Of a stretch of 64,000 nt of DNA, positions 40,939 through 53,496 are shown piece after piece. This DNA comes from Aldrovandia affinis (Eukaryota > Chordata > Actinopteri > Notacanthiformes > Halosauridae). Position 1 is the first letter of the stretch. Each line of letters opens with the position of its first letter. The notes beneath the pieces were generated by a model. The model was not told the origin of the DNA. It did not search any database and saw nothing but the letters and a program-made list of their open reading frames with translations. The translations under genes and the position numbers were made by a program. The stretch covers positions 3,048,001-3,112,000 of the forward strand of contig JAINUG010000014.1 of the NCBI GenBank assembly GCA_029706075.1, read 5' to 3'.

Positions 40939-41111
40939 TGGATAAATGTGGAGAATCCATATACAAGACCTCTTACAAAACGAGCAAAGGAAGGTGAAAT
41001 TTGTACCATGTGGACCAATTGAAACCATATAAAAAAACATAATCCCAGATACAGGGATTTAAAAAATAAAAGTGTGGGGGGGGCTTTATTATTGTTCTTT
41101 CTATACTCTTT

Positions 41112-41695
41112 TCAATCAATCTTTATTTTTGTATAGCGCCATTTACAAACAGGTTGTCACACAGCGCTTCACAATTGACATTTTCCAGAGGGAATCAAAA
41201 AAACAGAAAACCATTAGAGCCAATGTGGGAAACTGGAAAATTATTCCCTGACCCCTTAAAAGGCGATCAAGATGAACTCCTGGAAAATGGTGGGATACAG
41301 AGAAAAATAAATAGTCCTTGAGGCTCTTGAGGCTTAACAGACCACCGGAAGGGCATTCTTCGGCATCCTAAATGTAGAGGTGGGTTGGACCTCATCAATC
41401 AATCAATCAATCAATCTTTATTTTTGTATAGCGCCATTTACAAACAGGTTGTCACACAGCGCTTCACAATTGGCATTTTCCAGAGGGAATCAAAAAACCA
41501 GAAAACCATTGGAGCCAATGTAGGAAACTGGAAAATTATTCCCTGACCCCTTAAAAGGCGGTCGAGATGAACTCCTGGAAAATTGTGGGATACAGAGAAA
41601 AACAACACAAATAGTCCTTGAGGCTCATGTGGCTTAACAGACCACTGGAAGGGCATTCTAAGTGTAGGAGTGGGGTGGACCTCATCCCTCCAGAT
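41112..41695 (-). repeat. tandem pair of a LINE-tail repeat
   Basis: Two near-identical copies (about 41112-41385 and 41408-41695) beginning (ATCA)nATCTTTATTTTTGTATAGC then GCCATTTACAAACAGG. The tetranucleotide run and AGCGCC head are typical 3' ends of fish non-LTR elements, read in reverse. Confidence 0.7.
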
Positions 41696-41884
41696 ACCAG
41701 GGCGGGGATGGAACCAGCAGCTAGGGTCTGGGCCAGCGGCATCCGGCTAACACATGGCAGGGGTGGGGGTTGACTCTGGGGCAGGTGAGCTCCGGGCAGG
41801 TGCCACGAAGCCGGGGAGAAAAGAGGAAAGGTGCAATTATGACTATGATCAATATCACACCGGATCAGGGGAAAGAGTAGAGTG

Positions 41885-42478
41885 ATAACACTTCAAATTC
41901 AAGACATTGGTCCTAGCATACCAGGCAGTCAAGGGATCAGCCCCAACATACCTCACCAAGATCTTCAAACCCTACACACCTGCCAGACCTCTCCGTTCTG
42001 CTACCTCAGGACGCCTAGCACCTCCCCCCCTCCGCACCTGCGCTTCCCGGTCACGTCTCCTGTCGGTTCTGGCTCCACGATGGTGGAATGACCTTCCTGT
42101 GGAAGTCAGAACAGCTGAGACCCTGGCCACCTTCAAGCGTCGACTGAAGACTCACCTCTTCAGGGTGCACCTCTTCCCGTGGTCCGGTTTTTGTTAACTT
42201 AGGGACATAGTCGCTTAGTTTACACGTCTACTTGTTTATGTATTGTATTAGGCTTATTATTTCCTGCATTGAGTGCTTTACTGCTACCTCTGAATTGTGG
42301 CTACAGATTTACCTACAGGGTCCTAGTTTAACTATGTGGTTGCTCCTAGCACCCAGGAATTGTACTTCCCACTAGGGTGGCTTTCAGCTAAACTGTTCTT
42401 GACTACGGTTAACACTTTGTTGTACGTCGCTCTGGATAAGAGCGTCTGCCAAATGCCTATAATGTAATGTAATGTAAT
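41885..42478 (+). mobile_element. L2-type LINE 3' end
   Basis: Encodes the C-terminal reverse-transcriptase tail (YQAVKGSAPTYLTKIFKPY, WNDLPVEVRTAETLATFKRR) and ends in GTCGCTCTGGATAAGAGCGT with (TAATG)n. 5' truncated. Inserted in the retrovirus. Confidence 0.85.
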
Positions 42479-42659
42479 AACAACACTTTTGCACCAGCAG
42501 AAGTAATCTAGGGCAGCATAACTAATTAGGTGAGTGGCACAGGGAGCACGCAGCCATGAGGGCACTTAGAGACCATCCCACCACATCATCAGCAGTCCTG
42601 ATAGGGGCAGATCATCACTTATGATTGGTGACAGTAAGGATAGCTCATTGCACCAGAAG

Positions 42660-45060
42660 GCTCTATTGCTACGCCCCCTGCACATCTGCACCTAATGATT
42701 ATAAGAGAGACTAAAGAGATGTGTTTTTAACCTAGACTTGAAAATTGAGACCGTGTCTGACTCCTTCACAGAGACAGGTAGACTGTTCCACAGTAAAGGA
42801 GCTCTATAGGAGAAAGCTCTGCCACCTGCTGTATTTTTGGATATTCTAGGGACTACCAAGTTGCCTGCATCTTGTGAACGAAGCGAACGTGGGGGATTGT
42901 AGGGATGAAGTAGATAAGTCAAATAAGAAGGTGCAAGTCCATGCAAAACCTTATAAGTTAAGAGGAGTACCTTATAGTCTACACGATAGTTTATAGGAAG
43001 CCAGTGAAGTGACGCTAACACAGGACTAATGTGCTCATACTTCTTTATTCTAGTCAGGATCCTTGCAGCAGCATTCTGTACGAGTTGTAGGCTCCTGAGT
43101 GAGGTATTAGAACAGCCAGACAGTAATGCATTGCAATAATATAATCTAGATGTAACAAAGGCATATACCAATTTTTTGGTATCAATTAATGACAGGAAGC
43201 CCCTAATTTTGGCAATATTCCTCAAGTGAAAAAAAGGCTACTCTGGAAATGTTTCTGATGTGACAATCAAATGAGAGACCAGGATCTATAGTAACACCAA
43301 GGTCTTTTACCACCAAACTTGCAGCAAGAGAGCAACCATCCAGATTCAGAGATAAATCAGATAACCCTCTTCTGAGGTTTTTGGGCCCCAAGACCAGCAT
43401 CTCTGTTTTATCAGCATTCAACAATAGAAAATGATCTGACATCCAGTCTTTTATGTCTTTAAAACAAGCCTCGAATTAAAACAACTGTTTTAACTAAGAG
43501 TGCCTGTCCACGCAGTCCAACTAGGTTTTCAAGTCTGCTCAGAAGAGTTTGGTGGTCTATTGTGTCAAATGCAGCACTTAAGTCCAAAAGCACAAGAATA
43601 GAGACACATCCACGGTCAGCTGATATCAGTAAGTCATTGACAACTTTAATAAGAGCAGTCTCAGTGCTATAGTGTTGCCTAAATCCTGACTGAAAAGTTT
43701 CATAGACGTCATTTGATTTCAGGAATGAAGTCAGTCTCTGAGCTACAGCTTTCTCTAGAATTTTTGAAAGAAAAGAAAGATTAGAAATTGGCCTGCAGTT
43801 CCTGAAATTTTCGGGGTCAAGGTTTGGTTTCTTTAAAAGTGGCTTAATTACTGCCACTTTTTGAGAATTTGGCATATAGCCTAATGATAGAGACAGATTA
43901 ATAATGTCTAGCATGGGTTGCCCCATAACAGGAAGAAGTTATTTGACAAGTTTTGTTGGGATTGGGTCTAATTGGCAAGTAGATGATTTGGAGGACATAA
44001 CCAATTTAGAAAATTCAGTCCACTCCAGAGCACTAAAAAACTCAAGAGTAGCCATAGGACCCCTGTCCTGGTAAGCCTTTGCTTTCTGATCAGTGTCTGC
44101 TACAGCAGAAGGTGTACAGCAGAAGGTGTCTCAGAGAAAAAGTTCATGAAATCATTACTATTATAGGCTGCTAGAGGCTTAGCATTGGTTTCAGTCTGGT
44201 TCTTTGTCAGTTTGGCCACTGTATCAAAAATAAATTTCAGATCATTCTTATTATGCTCAATCAGATCAGACAAATAGGTTGACCTTGTGGAGGAAAGAGC
44301 ATATTTGTACTGTACCAGACTGTCTTTCCAGGCAGAATAAAATACTTCTAATTTAGTGGATCGCCACTTACGTTCCAACTTGCGAGAAGCTTGTTTAAGA
44401 GCATGTGTGGCGTGTGGTCAGTATACCATGGTGCAAGCTTCTTTTGGCTAGTTTTTTTCTTTTTGAGAGGCGCAACAACATCAAGAGTTTTGCGCAGGGT
44501 GTAATTTAAATTGTCTGTCAGCTGATCAATAGATTGTAGACTAGTGGGATCCTGATGAACAGTAAATGATTCTTGGAACAGGCTGACAAAGTTAGGTATA
44601 GTAGAGGAATTTAGGGAGCGACTAAAGTAGAACACTGGTTTTGATCTAATAGCAATGGTAGCATGAATTTCAAATGTAATAAGGAAATGGTCAGAGAGCA
44701 CAGGATTATGAGGAGAGACAACTTGATAGCTTTATCTTATGGTATTAGCATTAGCAAAGTCCAGTGTATGTTGATGACAATGAGTCGGCCCAGACACATT
44801 TTGAACAAAGCCAACGGAGTCAAGAATAGAAGCAAAAGCCTTCACTAGAGAATCGTTTCCATTATCAACATGAATATTAAAGTCGCCTATAATCACAACT
44901 TTATCTGCCATAACTGCTCGGTTTGATAAAAGGTCAGAAAACTGAGAGGAAAGCAGCATAGGATCCAGGGGGTCTGTAGATGGTAACTAGTATAAAAGAT
45001 GAAGTAAATATAGATCTATTATCTACATTAGTCTGTATGGAGCCCAAGGAAAGCACTTAA
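42660..45060 (-). mobile_element. L2-type LINE, minus strand, 5'-truncated
   Basis: Minus-strand fragments in order: endonuclease end (VVIIGDFNIHVDNG), a linker with KRK-rich stretch, RT fingers ([20 protein letters not shown]), RT core [19 protein letters not shown], palm/thumb (FLLLNADKTEMLVLGPK) and the C-terminal region (SRLYYCNALLSGCSNTSL to LKTHLFSLSYNH, stop at 42692). The YADD region is lost between 43200 and 43460. Several frameshifts. Confidence 0.88.
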
Positions 45061-45069
45061 AATGAAGAG

Positions 45070-46163
45070 AATATGTTTATAGATTTTAATAACAGATTCC
45101 AGGATGTGGGAGATTCTTCAAGCAGTTCTTCTACCAGTCCTGGTAATGATGCAAGAATGTCCAGAGCAGCGGCCAGCACCACCTTCCGGAGTGATTACCA
45201 GGCCACACCCAGGGGTCCTGATAAACAACATCCAGTGGGTCCTTGTGCCAGTCCTGATCAACATGACAGCATGGTCTCCATATCTGGACGAGAACTGCAA
45301 AGGGGAGAGCGTGACGGGGATGTACAAGGACCTCCTGACGAATGTGTTCCTGAGATATCATGACACAGTGGCTACATATTATTACACTGACAGCCCAAAA
45401 CCTGCGTCAACAGGCCGAAAGCTATTGGGCTTCCTGAAAGGTGTTCTGGGACCCACTGGAACAGGTTTGGGTGTGTCAAATTGGATTGATGCACAACAAT
45501 TAAAAATGAATGAACTGAAACTGAAGGAGATGATCGCTACCCAAATTCTCAAGACAGATGCTTTCTTATAGGAAGGATTAAGAGAGAAGGGGAATACAGT
45601 GAATAATGTTCACACAATTGCATCTGCTCTCTCCATCCTCACTCAGAGTACCAAGAAAGCCCTCACAACCCTCAATTAGAAATATATTGTGCACAGTTCA
45701 CCTCTGTGAAGTACAATTACATTTCCAGTGTGATCCAGGAAGTTCTTGCAGGCAGGGTACCAGCATCTCTATTTACAGAAGAGGTGGTCATGATGGTTTG
45801 GACTAAAGGACTGTTTCTCAGCTTCATCTGAGAACCTCAAGGATTATTTGTTAGACCAGAGGATGAGTTGGGCTTTGTAGAGAACATACCGGAATTTGAC
45901 TTTGAACTTCCTCAATTAGATAACATGATAATGGTTTTAATGCAGAGAAAGGACAAACACGTCATTAAAGCTCAACAAGGACTACAAGGTAAAGTTAATT
46001 TGTTAATAGACCAAATGCATGATGGAGATTTAGGAATAGCATATTCTGGAGTTTGGTGGGAAATCACATTCAAGGTGGCTGTATTTGTATGTTTAATTCT
46101 TGTCTTAGTTCAGTGTGTTCTTATTTATTGTATGTGTTCCATTCTGAAACGGAAAAACATCTA
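45070..46163 (+). pseudogene. retroviral env-like remnant
   Basis: Several open segments with stops between (45104-45571, then fragments, then 45868-46163). The last one ends in a strong membrane anchor (ITFKVAVFVCLILVLVQCVL) and a short basic Cys-containing tail. This is the layout of a transmembrane envelope subunit sitting between integrase and the polypurine tract. The assignment is positional plus topological; sequence similarity to a known env is not obvious to me. Confidence 0.6.
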
Positions 46164-46459
46164 ATTTACAAATGACCTTGTCAAACTGGCACCTTGGTTT
46201 AGGGGGTCCTCACTCTCTCCCAGTCCCAATCCCTAGTGGGTAGATTGATTGAACAACAGAGCACCCCATTGTAATGATAAGATCAGACAGAGTCAGACAG
46301 TATCCAGCATGATGCCAGTGATGCCATGATGGTTAAGACTCTTCAGGATGTGAAAGAGCAACCTAAGACAGGACAACATCGCCACTGATATGTGATGCTT
46401 TTAGGTTAAGACAAGCATCAAAGAGGGGACTGTAAGATACTGAACTGTAAGCAGACGGG

Positions 46460-47890
46460 TAAATCATATCACAATTACAAGGGATCTGTGCGGCTAAATG
46501 GAGACAGTCATTGTGTTACCACCACCAAACAGATTACGATGTTCCCGAATCAGAAGCCATGGATGAACAGGGGGGTCCGCCTGCTGCTGAAGGCACGAGA
46601 CACTGCTTTCAGGTCGGGTGACGCGCAGGCCTACAGTTTATCCAGGGCTAACCTGAAGAGGGGCATCAAGAGGGCCAAGCACAGCCACAAGCTGAGGATT
46701 GAGGAGCACTTTAACAACAACTCCAACCCCCGACGCATGTGGCAAGGCATCCAGGCCATTATGGATTATAAACGGACCAACACCTCCCCCCCAACCAGCG
46801 ACACCTCCCTCCCGGACGAGCTTAACAACTTTTATGCTCGCTTCGACAGGGACAACCAGGAGACGGCCATCAAGGCTGTGCTCCCCGCTGACCACCAACC
46901 TCTCACACTCTCCCCCACCGATGTGTGTGCTGCACTGAGCCGGACTAATGCACGTAAGGCTGCTGGCCCTGATGGCATCCCCGGACGCGTACTCAGGGCC
47001 TGTGCTGGGCAGCTGTCTGGGGTCCTGACAGACATCTTTAACCTGTCGCTGGCCCAGGCAGTTGTCCCCACGTGTTTTAAGACCACCTCCATCGTGCCGG
47101 TGCCTAAGCACTCCACCGCAGCGAGCCTGAATGACTTTCGCCCTGTTGCACTCACCCCCACCATCATGAAGTGCTTCGAGAGGCTGGGCCTGGCTCAACT
47201 CAAAACCTTCCAACCACCCACACTAGACCCCGTCCAATTCGCCTACCGCCAGAACAGGTGTACGGAGGACGCCATTTCCACGGCACTCCATTCTACCCTC
47301 TCCCTCCTCGACAACAACAACACCTACGCCAGAATGCTGTTCATAGACTTCAGCTCAGCATTCAACACCATCATCCCATCCAAGCTGATCACCAAACTCT
47401 ATGACCTTGGAATTGACACCTCCCTCTACAACTGGGTGCTGGACTTCCTAACCAACAGACCCCAGTCTGTTAGGTTAGATAACCACACCTCCTCAACCCT
47501 CACCCTGAACACCGGCATCCCACAGGGCTGTGTGCTGAGTCCTCTCCTCTACTCCCTCTTCACCTACGACTGCACACCTGTACGTGGTTCCAACACCATC
47601 ATCAAGTTTGCAGATGACACAACGGTGATCAGCCTCATCAGCAACAACGATGAGTCAGCCTACAGGGCGGAGGTCCAGCACCTGGTGACGTGGTGCACCG
47701 ACAACAACCTGGCCCTCAACAGCAAGAAGACTAAAGAGCTTATTGTGGACTTCAGGAAGTCCAAAGCCAGCACACACACCCCCATCTGCATTAACGGGAC
47801 GGAGGTTGAACGTGTTGCCAGCTTCAAGTTTCTGGGCGTCCACATCTCCGAGGATCTCTCCTGGTCCCTCAACACCTCGTCTCTGGTTAA
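46460..47890 (+). mobile_element. LINE (Rex/CR1-L2 group), 5' portion before an insertion
   Basis: A long open frame (46488 to about 47886) runs from [20 protein letters not shown] through the RT motifs [60 protein letters not shown] and [20 protein letters not shown], up to [20 protein letters not shown]. The apurinic endonuclease part is missing (5' truncated). The frame is then broken by the LINE at 47891 and resumes at 51664. Confidence 0.92.
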
Positions 47891-50800
47891 CATTTTAAGC
47901 ATTTAGCAGACGCTCTTATCCAGAGCGACTTACAAGATGTGCATCAATACATGGTAGGAACAATCACAGTTAGCGCACGAGATCAGTGCAGGAATACAGC
48001 AATAGACATCATTGCAGGCATCTGCGTACCATACCTGTAACACCGGGAAGGAAAAAATTTTTTTGTTTTGTTTTTGTTTTTTTTCCCCTTCTCAATAAAG
48101 AGTATAGTGTTGAACAAGTAGACAGTGGTGAAGACAATTTAGCTAGATGGACAGAGATCAGGGGTAGTGGAGTCTGAAGAGGTGGGGTTTGAGTCTCTTG
48201 CGGAAGATTGGAAGTGATTCCGCAGTCCTGACCAATTGCGGGAGGTCGTTCCACCAACGAGGACCAGGACAGAGAAGAGGCGAGACCGCGAGGAGCGGCT
48301 GCCAGGCGCCCGGAGGGATGGGGCAGTCAGTCTGCCAGCGGAGGCGGAGCGGAGAGGTCTGGACGGGGTGTAGGGCGTGATGAGTGACTGGAGGTATGGG
48401 GAGCAGTACCTCTGGCCGCTTGAAAAGCAAGCACCAGTGACTTGAATCTGATGCGTGCTGCGATGGGGAGCCAGTGCAGAGAGGAGAGTAGAGGGGTGAC
48501 GTGGGTGAACTTCGGCTGGTTGAACACCAGGCGAGCAGCAGCGTTCTGGACTAGTTGCAGTGGCTTGATGGCACAGGCCGGAAGGCCTGCCAGCAAGGAA
48601 TTGCAGTAGTCCAGACGTGAGATCACCAGGGCCTGGACCAGGAGTTGAGTGGCCTCTTGGGTGAGGAACGGTCGGATCCTCCGGATGTTGTGGAGGGAGA
48701 AACGGCAGGTCCGAGCGATCGCTGCAATATGGCTCGAGAAGCACAGCTGGTTGTCCAGGGTTACCCCAAGACTCCTGGCAGACTGGGACGGAGACACTAT
48801 GGAGCCTTCCACGGTGATTGACGCATCAATCATCGGGGAGCCCTTCGCTGGGAGGAAGGCTGGGAGGCTCTGTCTTCCCCAGGTTCAGCTTCAGGTGGTG
48901 GGTGGACATCCATGCGGAGATGTCAGCCAGGCATGCAGAGATCCGTGCCGGGACCTGGGTATCAGATGGAGGGAAGGAGAGAAACAGTTGAGTGTCATCA
49001 GCATAACAGTGATAGGAAAAACCATGAGCAGAAATAACAGAGCCAAGTGACTTGGTGTACAGAGAAAATAGGACAGGGCCTAGCACCGAGCCCTGCGGGA
49101 CACCGGTAGAGAGGGTGCGGGAGAGGAGAGGATCCTCTCCAGGCCACCTGGTAGGACCGGTCAGCCAGGTAGGACTCAAACCATGTCAACACAGATCCAG
49201 AGATTCCCATCTCGACGAGAGATGAGAGCAGGATCCGGTGGTCCACGGTGTCGAATGCCGCCGACAGGTCGAGGAGAAGGAGGACGGAGCTAAGGGATCG
49301 GGACTTAGCGACGTGAAGAGCCTCTGTGACCGCAAGGAGAGCAGTCTCTGTGGAGTGGCCTGCTCTGAACCCAGATTGGTTAGGATCAAGCAGGTCATTC
49401 TGTGAGAGATGAGCAGACAGTTGATTATAGACAGCCCGCTCTAACGTTTGGAGAGGAAAGGGAGGAGAGAGACAGGTCGGTAGTTAGAGATGACAGCAGG
49501 ATTCAGAGAGGGTTTTTTGAGGAGGGGGACAACCTGAGTGCATTTGAGGGAGGAGGGGACAGAGCCAGAGGAAAGAGAGGAGTTAATGACATTAGAGACA
49601 AAGGAGAGGATGTCCATAGCAATGGACTGGAAGAGGGGGGAAGGAATGGGATCAAGAGGGCAGGTGGTGGGACGGTGGGAGAGAACAAGTTGAAGGATGT
49701 CCGAGTCAGGGAGGGGTGAGAAGGAGGACAGAGGAGTGGGAGGTTTAGGTAGCGGGATGGGAGAGGGAGAGGTTGGGAGGAAGGAGTTGCGGATGACCTC
49801 AACCTTCTCGTGAAAGAAGGATGAGAAGTCATCGGCGGTTATAGAGGAGGGGTGGGGGAGGAGGAGGGGTGAGGAGAGAGGAAAACGTAGCATAGAGTTT
49901 ACGTGGGTTGGAAACAGAAGATTGAATTTTAGAAAGGAAAATGCAGACTTAGCAGAGGAGAGGTTAGCGGAGAAGGAAGCCAGGAGTGTGTGGAAGTCAG
50001 ACAGAGCTACAGGGGATTTGGATTTTCTCCATTTCCTTTCTGCCGCACGCAGCTTCAGTCGGTTAGCCCGAATGGAATTGGTTAGCCAGGGGCGGGGGAG
50101 ACGAGCGGGTTTAGCGGATAGAGGACAGAGTAAGTCAAAGGAGGAGGAGAGAGAGGAAAGTGGGGTGGATGATGCTACTTCAGCAGGTAGCTGAGAGAAG
50201 GCATCAGTAGGGGGAAGGAAGATAGGACAGTAGCTGACAGGGCAGCGGGTGAGAGAGAGGAGGTTGCGACGGACAAGGACAGTGGGAGCAGGTGAAGATG
50301 GTTTAGGGACAGAGGGGAGGGGGAGGGAGAAGGACAGAAAGGAATGGTCAGACACATGTAGAGGCGATACCGTAATGTTGGGTGAGGCGCAGTTCCTGGT
50401 GAAGACCAGGTCCAGTTGGTTACCGGCCTTGTGGGTGGATGGGGATTCAGCCATGGTGAAGTCAAAGGACTGAAGCAGGGGGAGCAATGCAGAGGCCTGG
50501 GAGGACTCTAGCTGCAGGTTGAAGTCCCCGAGGAGTAAGACGGAGTGCCATCCTCAGGGAAGGCACTGAGTAGGGCATCCATCTCATCTAGGAAACTCCC
50601 CAGTGGACCTGGAGGGCGATAAAGAACAATAATGTGCAGTTTACATGGAACAGTGACAGTGACAGCATGAAATTCAAAGGAGGAGGGGGAGAAGTGAGGA
50701 AGAGGAACAATACCAAATCTCCACAGGGGGGAAATGAGTATACCTGTCCCTCCACCTCTACCTGAGGGTTGTGGAGTGTGGGAGAAGGTGTAGGCGGCAG

Positions 50801-51608
50801 AGAGAGCAGCAGGGGTGGCCGTGTTTTGCGGAGTGATCCAGGTCTCCGTAAGCGCCAGGAACTGCAGGGAGAGTAGTGAGGCCTGGGCCGAGATGAAATC
50901 GGCCTTCCGGACAGCGGACTGGCAGTTCCATAGTCCGCCTGCTACCACCACGTCAACACCGGGAGATCTAGGAGGGTGGATGAGGTTGGACAGATTACGG
51001 GTGTGGGTAGAATCTCTCCTTCTAGGCAATCTAGAAGAGGAGACATGGACTGGGATAGGGAGGAAGCATGTAGTGTTAGATGCAGAGGAAGTACAACAGG
51101 GAGATACAAAACTATGATACTTACCATGCGGCGAGCACTCCCTAGCTGGCCCCCCTCGGTGGACTCCTGCAGGTAGACTCCTTTGTCTTTGTCCGCTGAG
51201 TCTTCGTTCGGTGAGGCTAGGAAGGTGAGGCTGCCGCGAAAAGCTGCCGCTATCCACAACTATGATTGCTTATATGTGGCGAATGCCCCCTGACAACAAT
51301 AGAGACTAATTACCAATTCCTTACATTAATCAACTGCAAACACGGGTGCTAAGCCTGTTAATCAAAACTGGTTGAAACGCTAAGTATCAATCAAACTTTG
51401 AACTAAATCTTCTAAGCAGCGACTGAAGCTAGTAATCAACTAATAAACTGTGGAACAAAAGCAACAAGCTACTAATTAGACTAACAAAGTAACGAGACCT
51501 GCTCCTGCAACGGGTGCAAACAGGCAGAGAACGCAGAACTACACACAAAGTCTAACGCCGGGTTACCAACACGGACTAGAACGCAACAAGATACTCTTAC
51601 CGTGGTCA
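47891..51608 (-). mobile_element. L2-type LINE inserted antisense into another LINE
   Basis: 3' tail GTCGCTCTGGATAAGAGCGT at 47900-47935. Moving upstream on the minus strand come the RT C-terminal region (LDYCNSLLAGLPACAI, LQLVQNAAARLVF), RT motif C ([13 protein letters not shown]), [17 protein letters not shown], the palm (LKCTQVVPLLKKPSLN), a linker (49441-50487) and endonuclease (FLALTETWITPQNTATPAAL, GRGGGTGILIS). Nearly full length, but with frameshifts around 48330, 49050, 49440 and 50500. Flanked by a short GTTAA duplication. Confidence 0.9.
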
Positions 51609-51610
51609 GA

Positions 51611-51865
51611 TGCCGGTGATGCGTTGGGCGGTTTTCACCACCCTGTGCAGTGCTTTCTGGTCAGTTAAGAAGGCTCACCAGTGCCTCTTCTTCCTGAGGA
51701 GACTGAAGAAAGTCCACCTGTCTCCTCAGATTCTGGTGAACTTCTACCGCTGCACTATTGAGAGCATCCTTACCAGCTGCATCACAGTCTGGTACGGCAA
51801 CTGCTCTGCTTCTGACCAGAAAGCACTGCACAGGGTGGTGAAAACCGCCCAACGCATCACCGGCA
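51611..51865. repeat. 54-bp perfect inverted repeat at a LINE 5' junction
   Basis: 51611-51664 is the exact reverse complement of 51812-51865, with 147 bases between. The left arm is filler DNA at the 5' junction of the antisense LINE; the right arm belongs to the host LINE coding region. Confidence 0.95.
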
Positions 51866-52229
51866 CTTCACTCCCCTCCATCGAGGCAGTCCAGCACAAG
51901 CGGTGTCTGCGAAGGGCGCACAGCATCGCTAAGGACACCTCTCGCCCCAGCCACAGACTGTTTACCCACCTCCCCTCTGGGAGGCGCTACAGGTCTCTCC
52001 GTTCCTGGACCAGCAGGTTCAGGAACAGCTTCTTCCCCTCAGCTGTCACCTTGTTGAACTCTGCACCAAGGCGATAGCAGCGCCCCCACCCCCCACCCCC
52101 CACCCTCAACCCACATGGACTACCTACCACTGCCACACTTCAATACCTGCACTGTTTACTTTTATATATTCTTGCACTACTGCATCTTTGCACTCGATAC
52201 TTGTCTATACATTTCATATATATTTAATG
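51664..52229 (+). mobile_element. LINE (Rex/CR1-L2 group), 3' portion
   Basis: Continuation of the LINE at 46460. The C-terminal domain has KKAHQCLFFLRRLKKVHLSP, FYRCTIESILTSCITVWYG and SGRRYRSLRSWTSRFRNSFF, with a stop at 52075-52077. The 3' UTR is then interrupted by the TIR element at 52230. Confidence 0.9.
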
Positions 52230-53496
52230 GGGATGGCTAGCATGACGTCACGTATTACTTCCGTGTCCAGCATTTTTGTAGTCTAATGCGGCCAATGTAA
52301 ACAGCAATGGCTACAGCCCAGGAACCGGTCACCTTTTTTACTGTGACATCCTACTTCGCTGACTTCTCAAAGTCTGTGAAAAAGGGTCTCAACTCGTATA
52401 ACTCAAACCGAGTTATAAATGTTAGTTTAATGCCAGGTGGAACTTTAACTGGGAAAGTCCAGGCCTCAATGAAAAAGAAGAGCTATGAGGTTGAGGTGAG
52501 ACAGGGTGTTAGCAATAAAGCTAGCTAGTTAGCTGCCTGCCGCACCGGATAACGTTAGCTAGTGTTTATTAGCTATGTTAGAAAAAGTGGTTAGTTGACA
52601 ACGTAACAGACAATTTTACACGTTTTTCTGATGTAAATACTACACACTGGAAATGTCTTACAAGCACCAGACAGGCTAGTGAAGTTAGGATTGGTAGCCT
52701 AGCGCTAGCTAGTTATGTAGCCTAATGTAAACACAGGACGTTGCTGGCTGTCTTAGCAGTGTTTAGGGTGAGGGTTAGCCAAGTTATTTTCATTCAGGTA
52801 CAGGTTGAGGGACAGGAGGTGAAGGCAAGTACCTTGCCATCCTTCTTCTTGTGTTAGCATAGGGAATATTACTGTTGTGTCATCCAAAAAGACTTTCATT
52901 TAGAGGTAATTCACACCACGACCATGTTACTATCACAAGATAGTGTCTTAACGATAACGTTATCAGCTCTGGAAACGAGAGTGATAAATTCTGTTTGGCA
53001 AAGAAGGGGGCTAACGTCAGCTATTTGGCTAACTGCAATGCATGTTCTGCTTTGCTGTCCAATGTCCACCAAAACACACACGCACACAGTCTCACACACT
53101 TTATCATTTTTGCCTCAACGTTATATAGACAGGTAACGTTATGTAAACTAAGTTTAGCGCTAGCTAACGTTACCTAACTAGTACCTACCGTAGTAACGTT
53201 AGCCTAGCTAGTACTACAGGCGCTAGCCTGTTTAGCCTGCCTGGCGCTAGCCTGCCTGTTAACTGTTATTGTTCATCATTGAGATCCAACTTACCGTATA
53301 AACTTCAGCCACCTTCTCTTCTCTTTGTCGTCGGGAGGAAAGCGGTAGTAAGAGACTGTTTTGTTGACATCATTTCTATTGCTGCAACACGGGACACAGC
53401 ACTGCACCATTTTACTGCCTTTGAATATCCCGCCTGGAAGCAACAGGACACGGAAGGGGCGTTTTGGAATATGATGACGTAGCGCCTAGCCATCCC
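52230..53496 (+). mobile_element. non-autonomous TIR element carrying a gene fragment
   Basis: Bounded by GGGATGGCTAG and its complement CTAGCCATCCC, with looser matching inward (CATGACGTCACGTATTACTT against the complement of the right end). It splits the 3' UTR of the LINE, which resumes at 53497. The interior is full of GCTAGCTAACGTTAGCTAG-like words. No transposase visible. The target duplication is unclear and the superfamily unknown. Confidence 0.65.
52307..52528 (+). pseudogene. first-exon-like fragment of a SWIM/YqaJ-type protein
   Basis: MATAQEPVTFFTVTSYFADF, then GGTLTGKVQASMKKKSYEVE before a possible splice donor (GAG|GTGAGA near 52495). From memory this resembles the start of fish proteins with a SWIM zinc finger and YqaJ-like nuclease, in which a CxCx(n)CxH follows. 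That continuation is not found here. The family assignment is tentative. Confidence 0.45.

Larger units (their letters stand above)
39600..46500 (+). mobile_element. endogenous retrovirus, 5'-truncated and split by LINEs
   Basis: Order on the plus strand: pol (RNase H then integrase, 39637-40938), a block of LINE insertions (41112-45060), an env-like region (45070-46163), a polypurine run AAAGAGGGGACTG (46413-46427) and what looks like the first bases of a 3' LTR (TGTAAGATACTGAACTG). The LTR is then broken by another LINE. No gag, protease or reverse transcriptase is left. Multiple stops and frameshifts: an old, dead copy. Confidence 0.8.

Noticed and set aside
46638..47213. 191-codon minus-strand open frame
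   Set aside because: Antisense of LINE reverse transcriptase coding sequence.
48009..51257. Host gene on the minus strand
   Set aside because: Endonuclease and reverse transcriptase motifs (ALTETWI, YADDTQ) identify a LINE.
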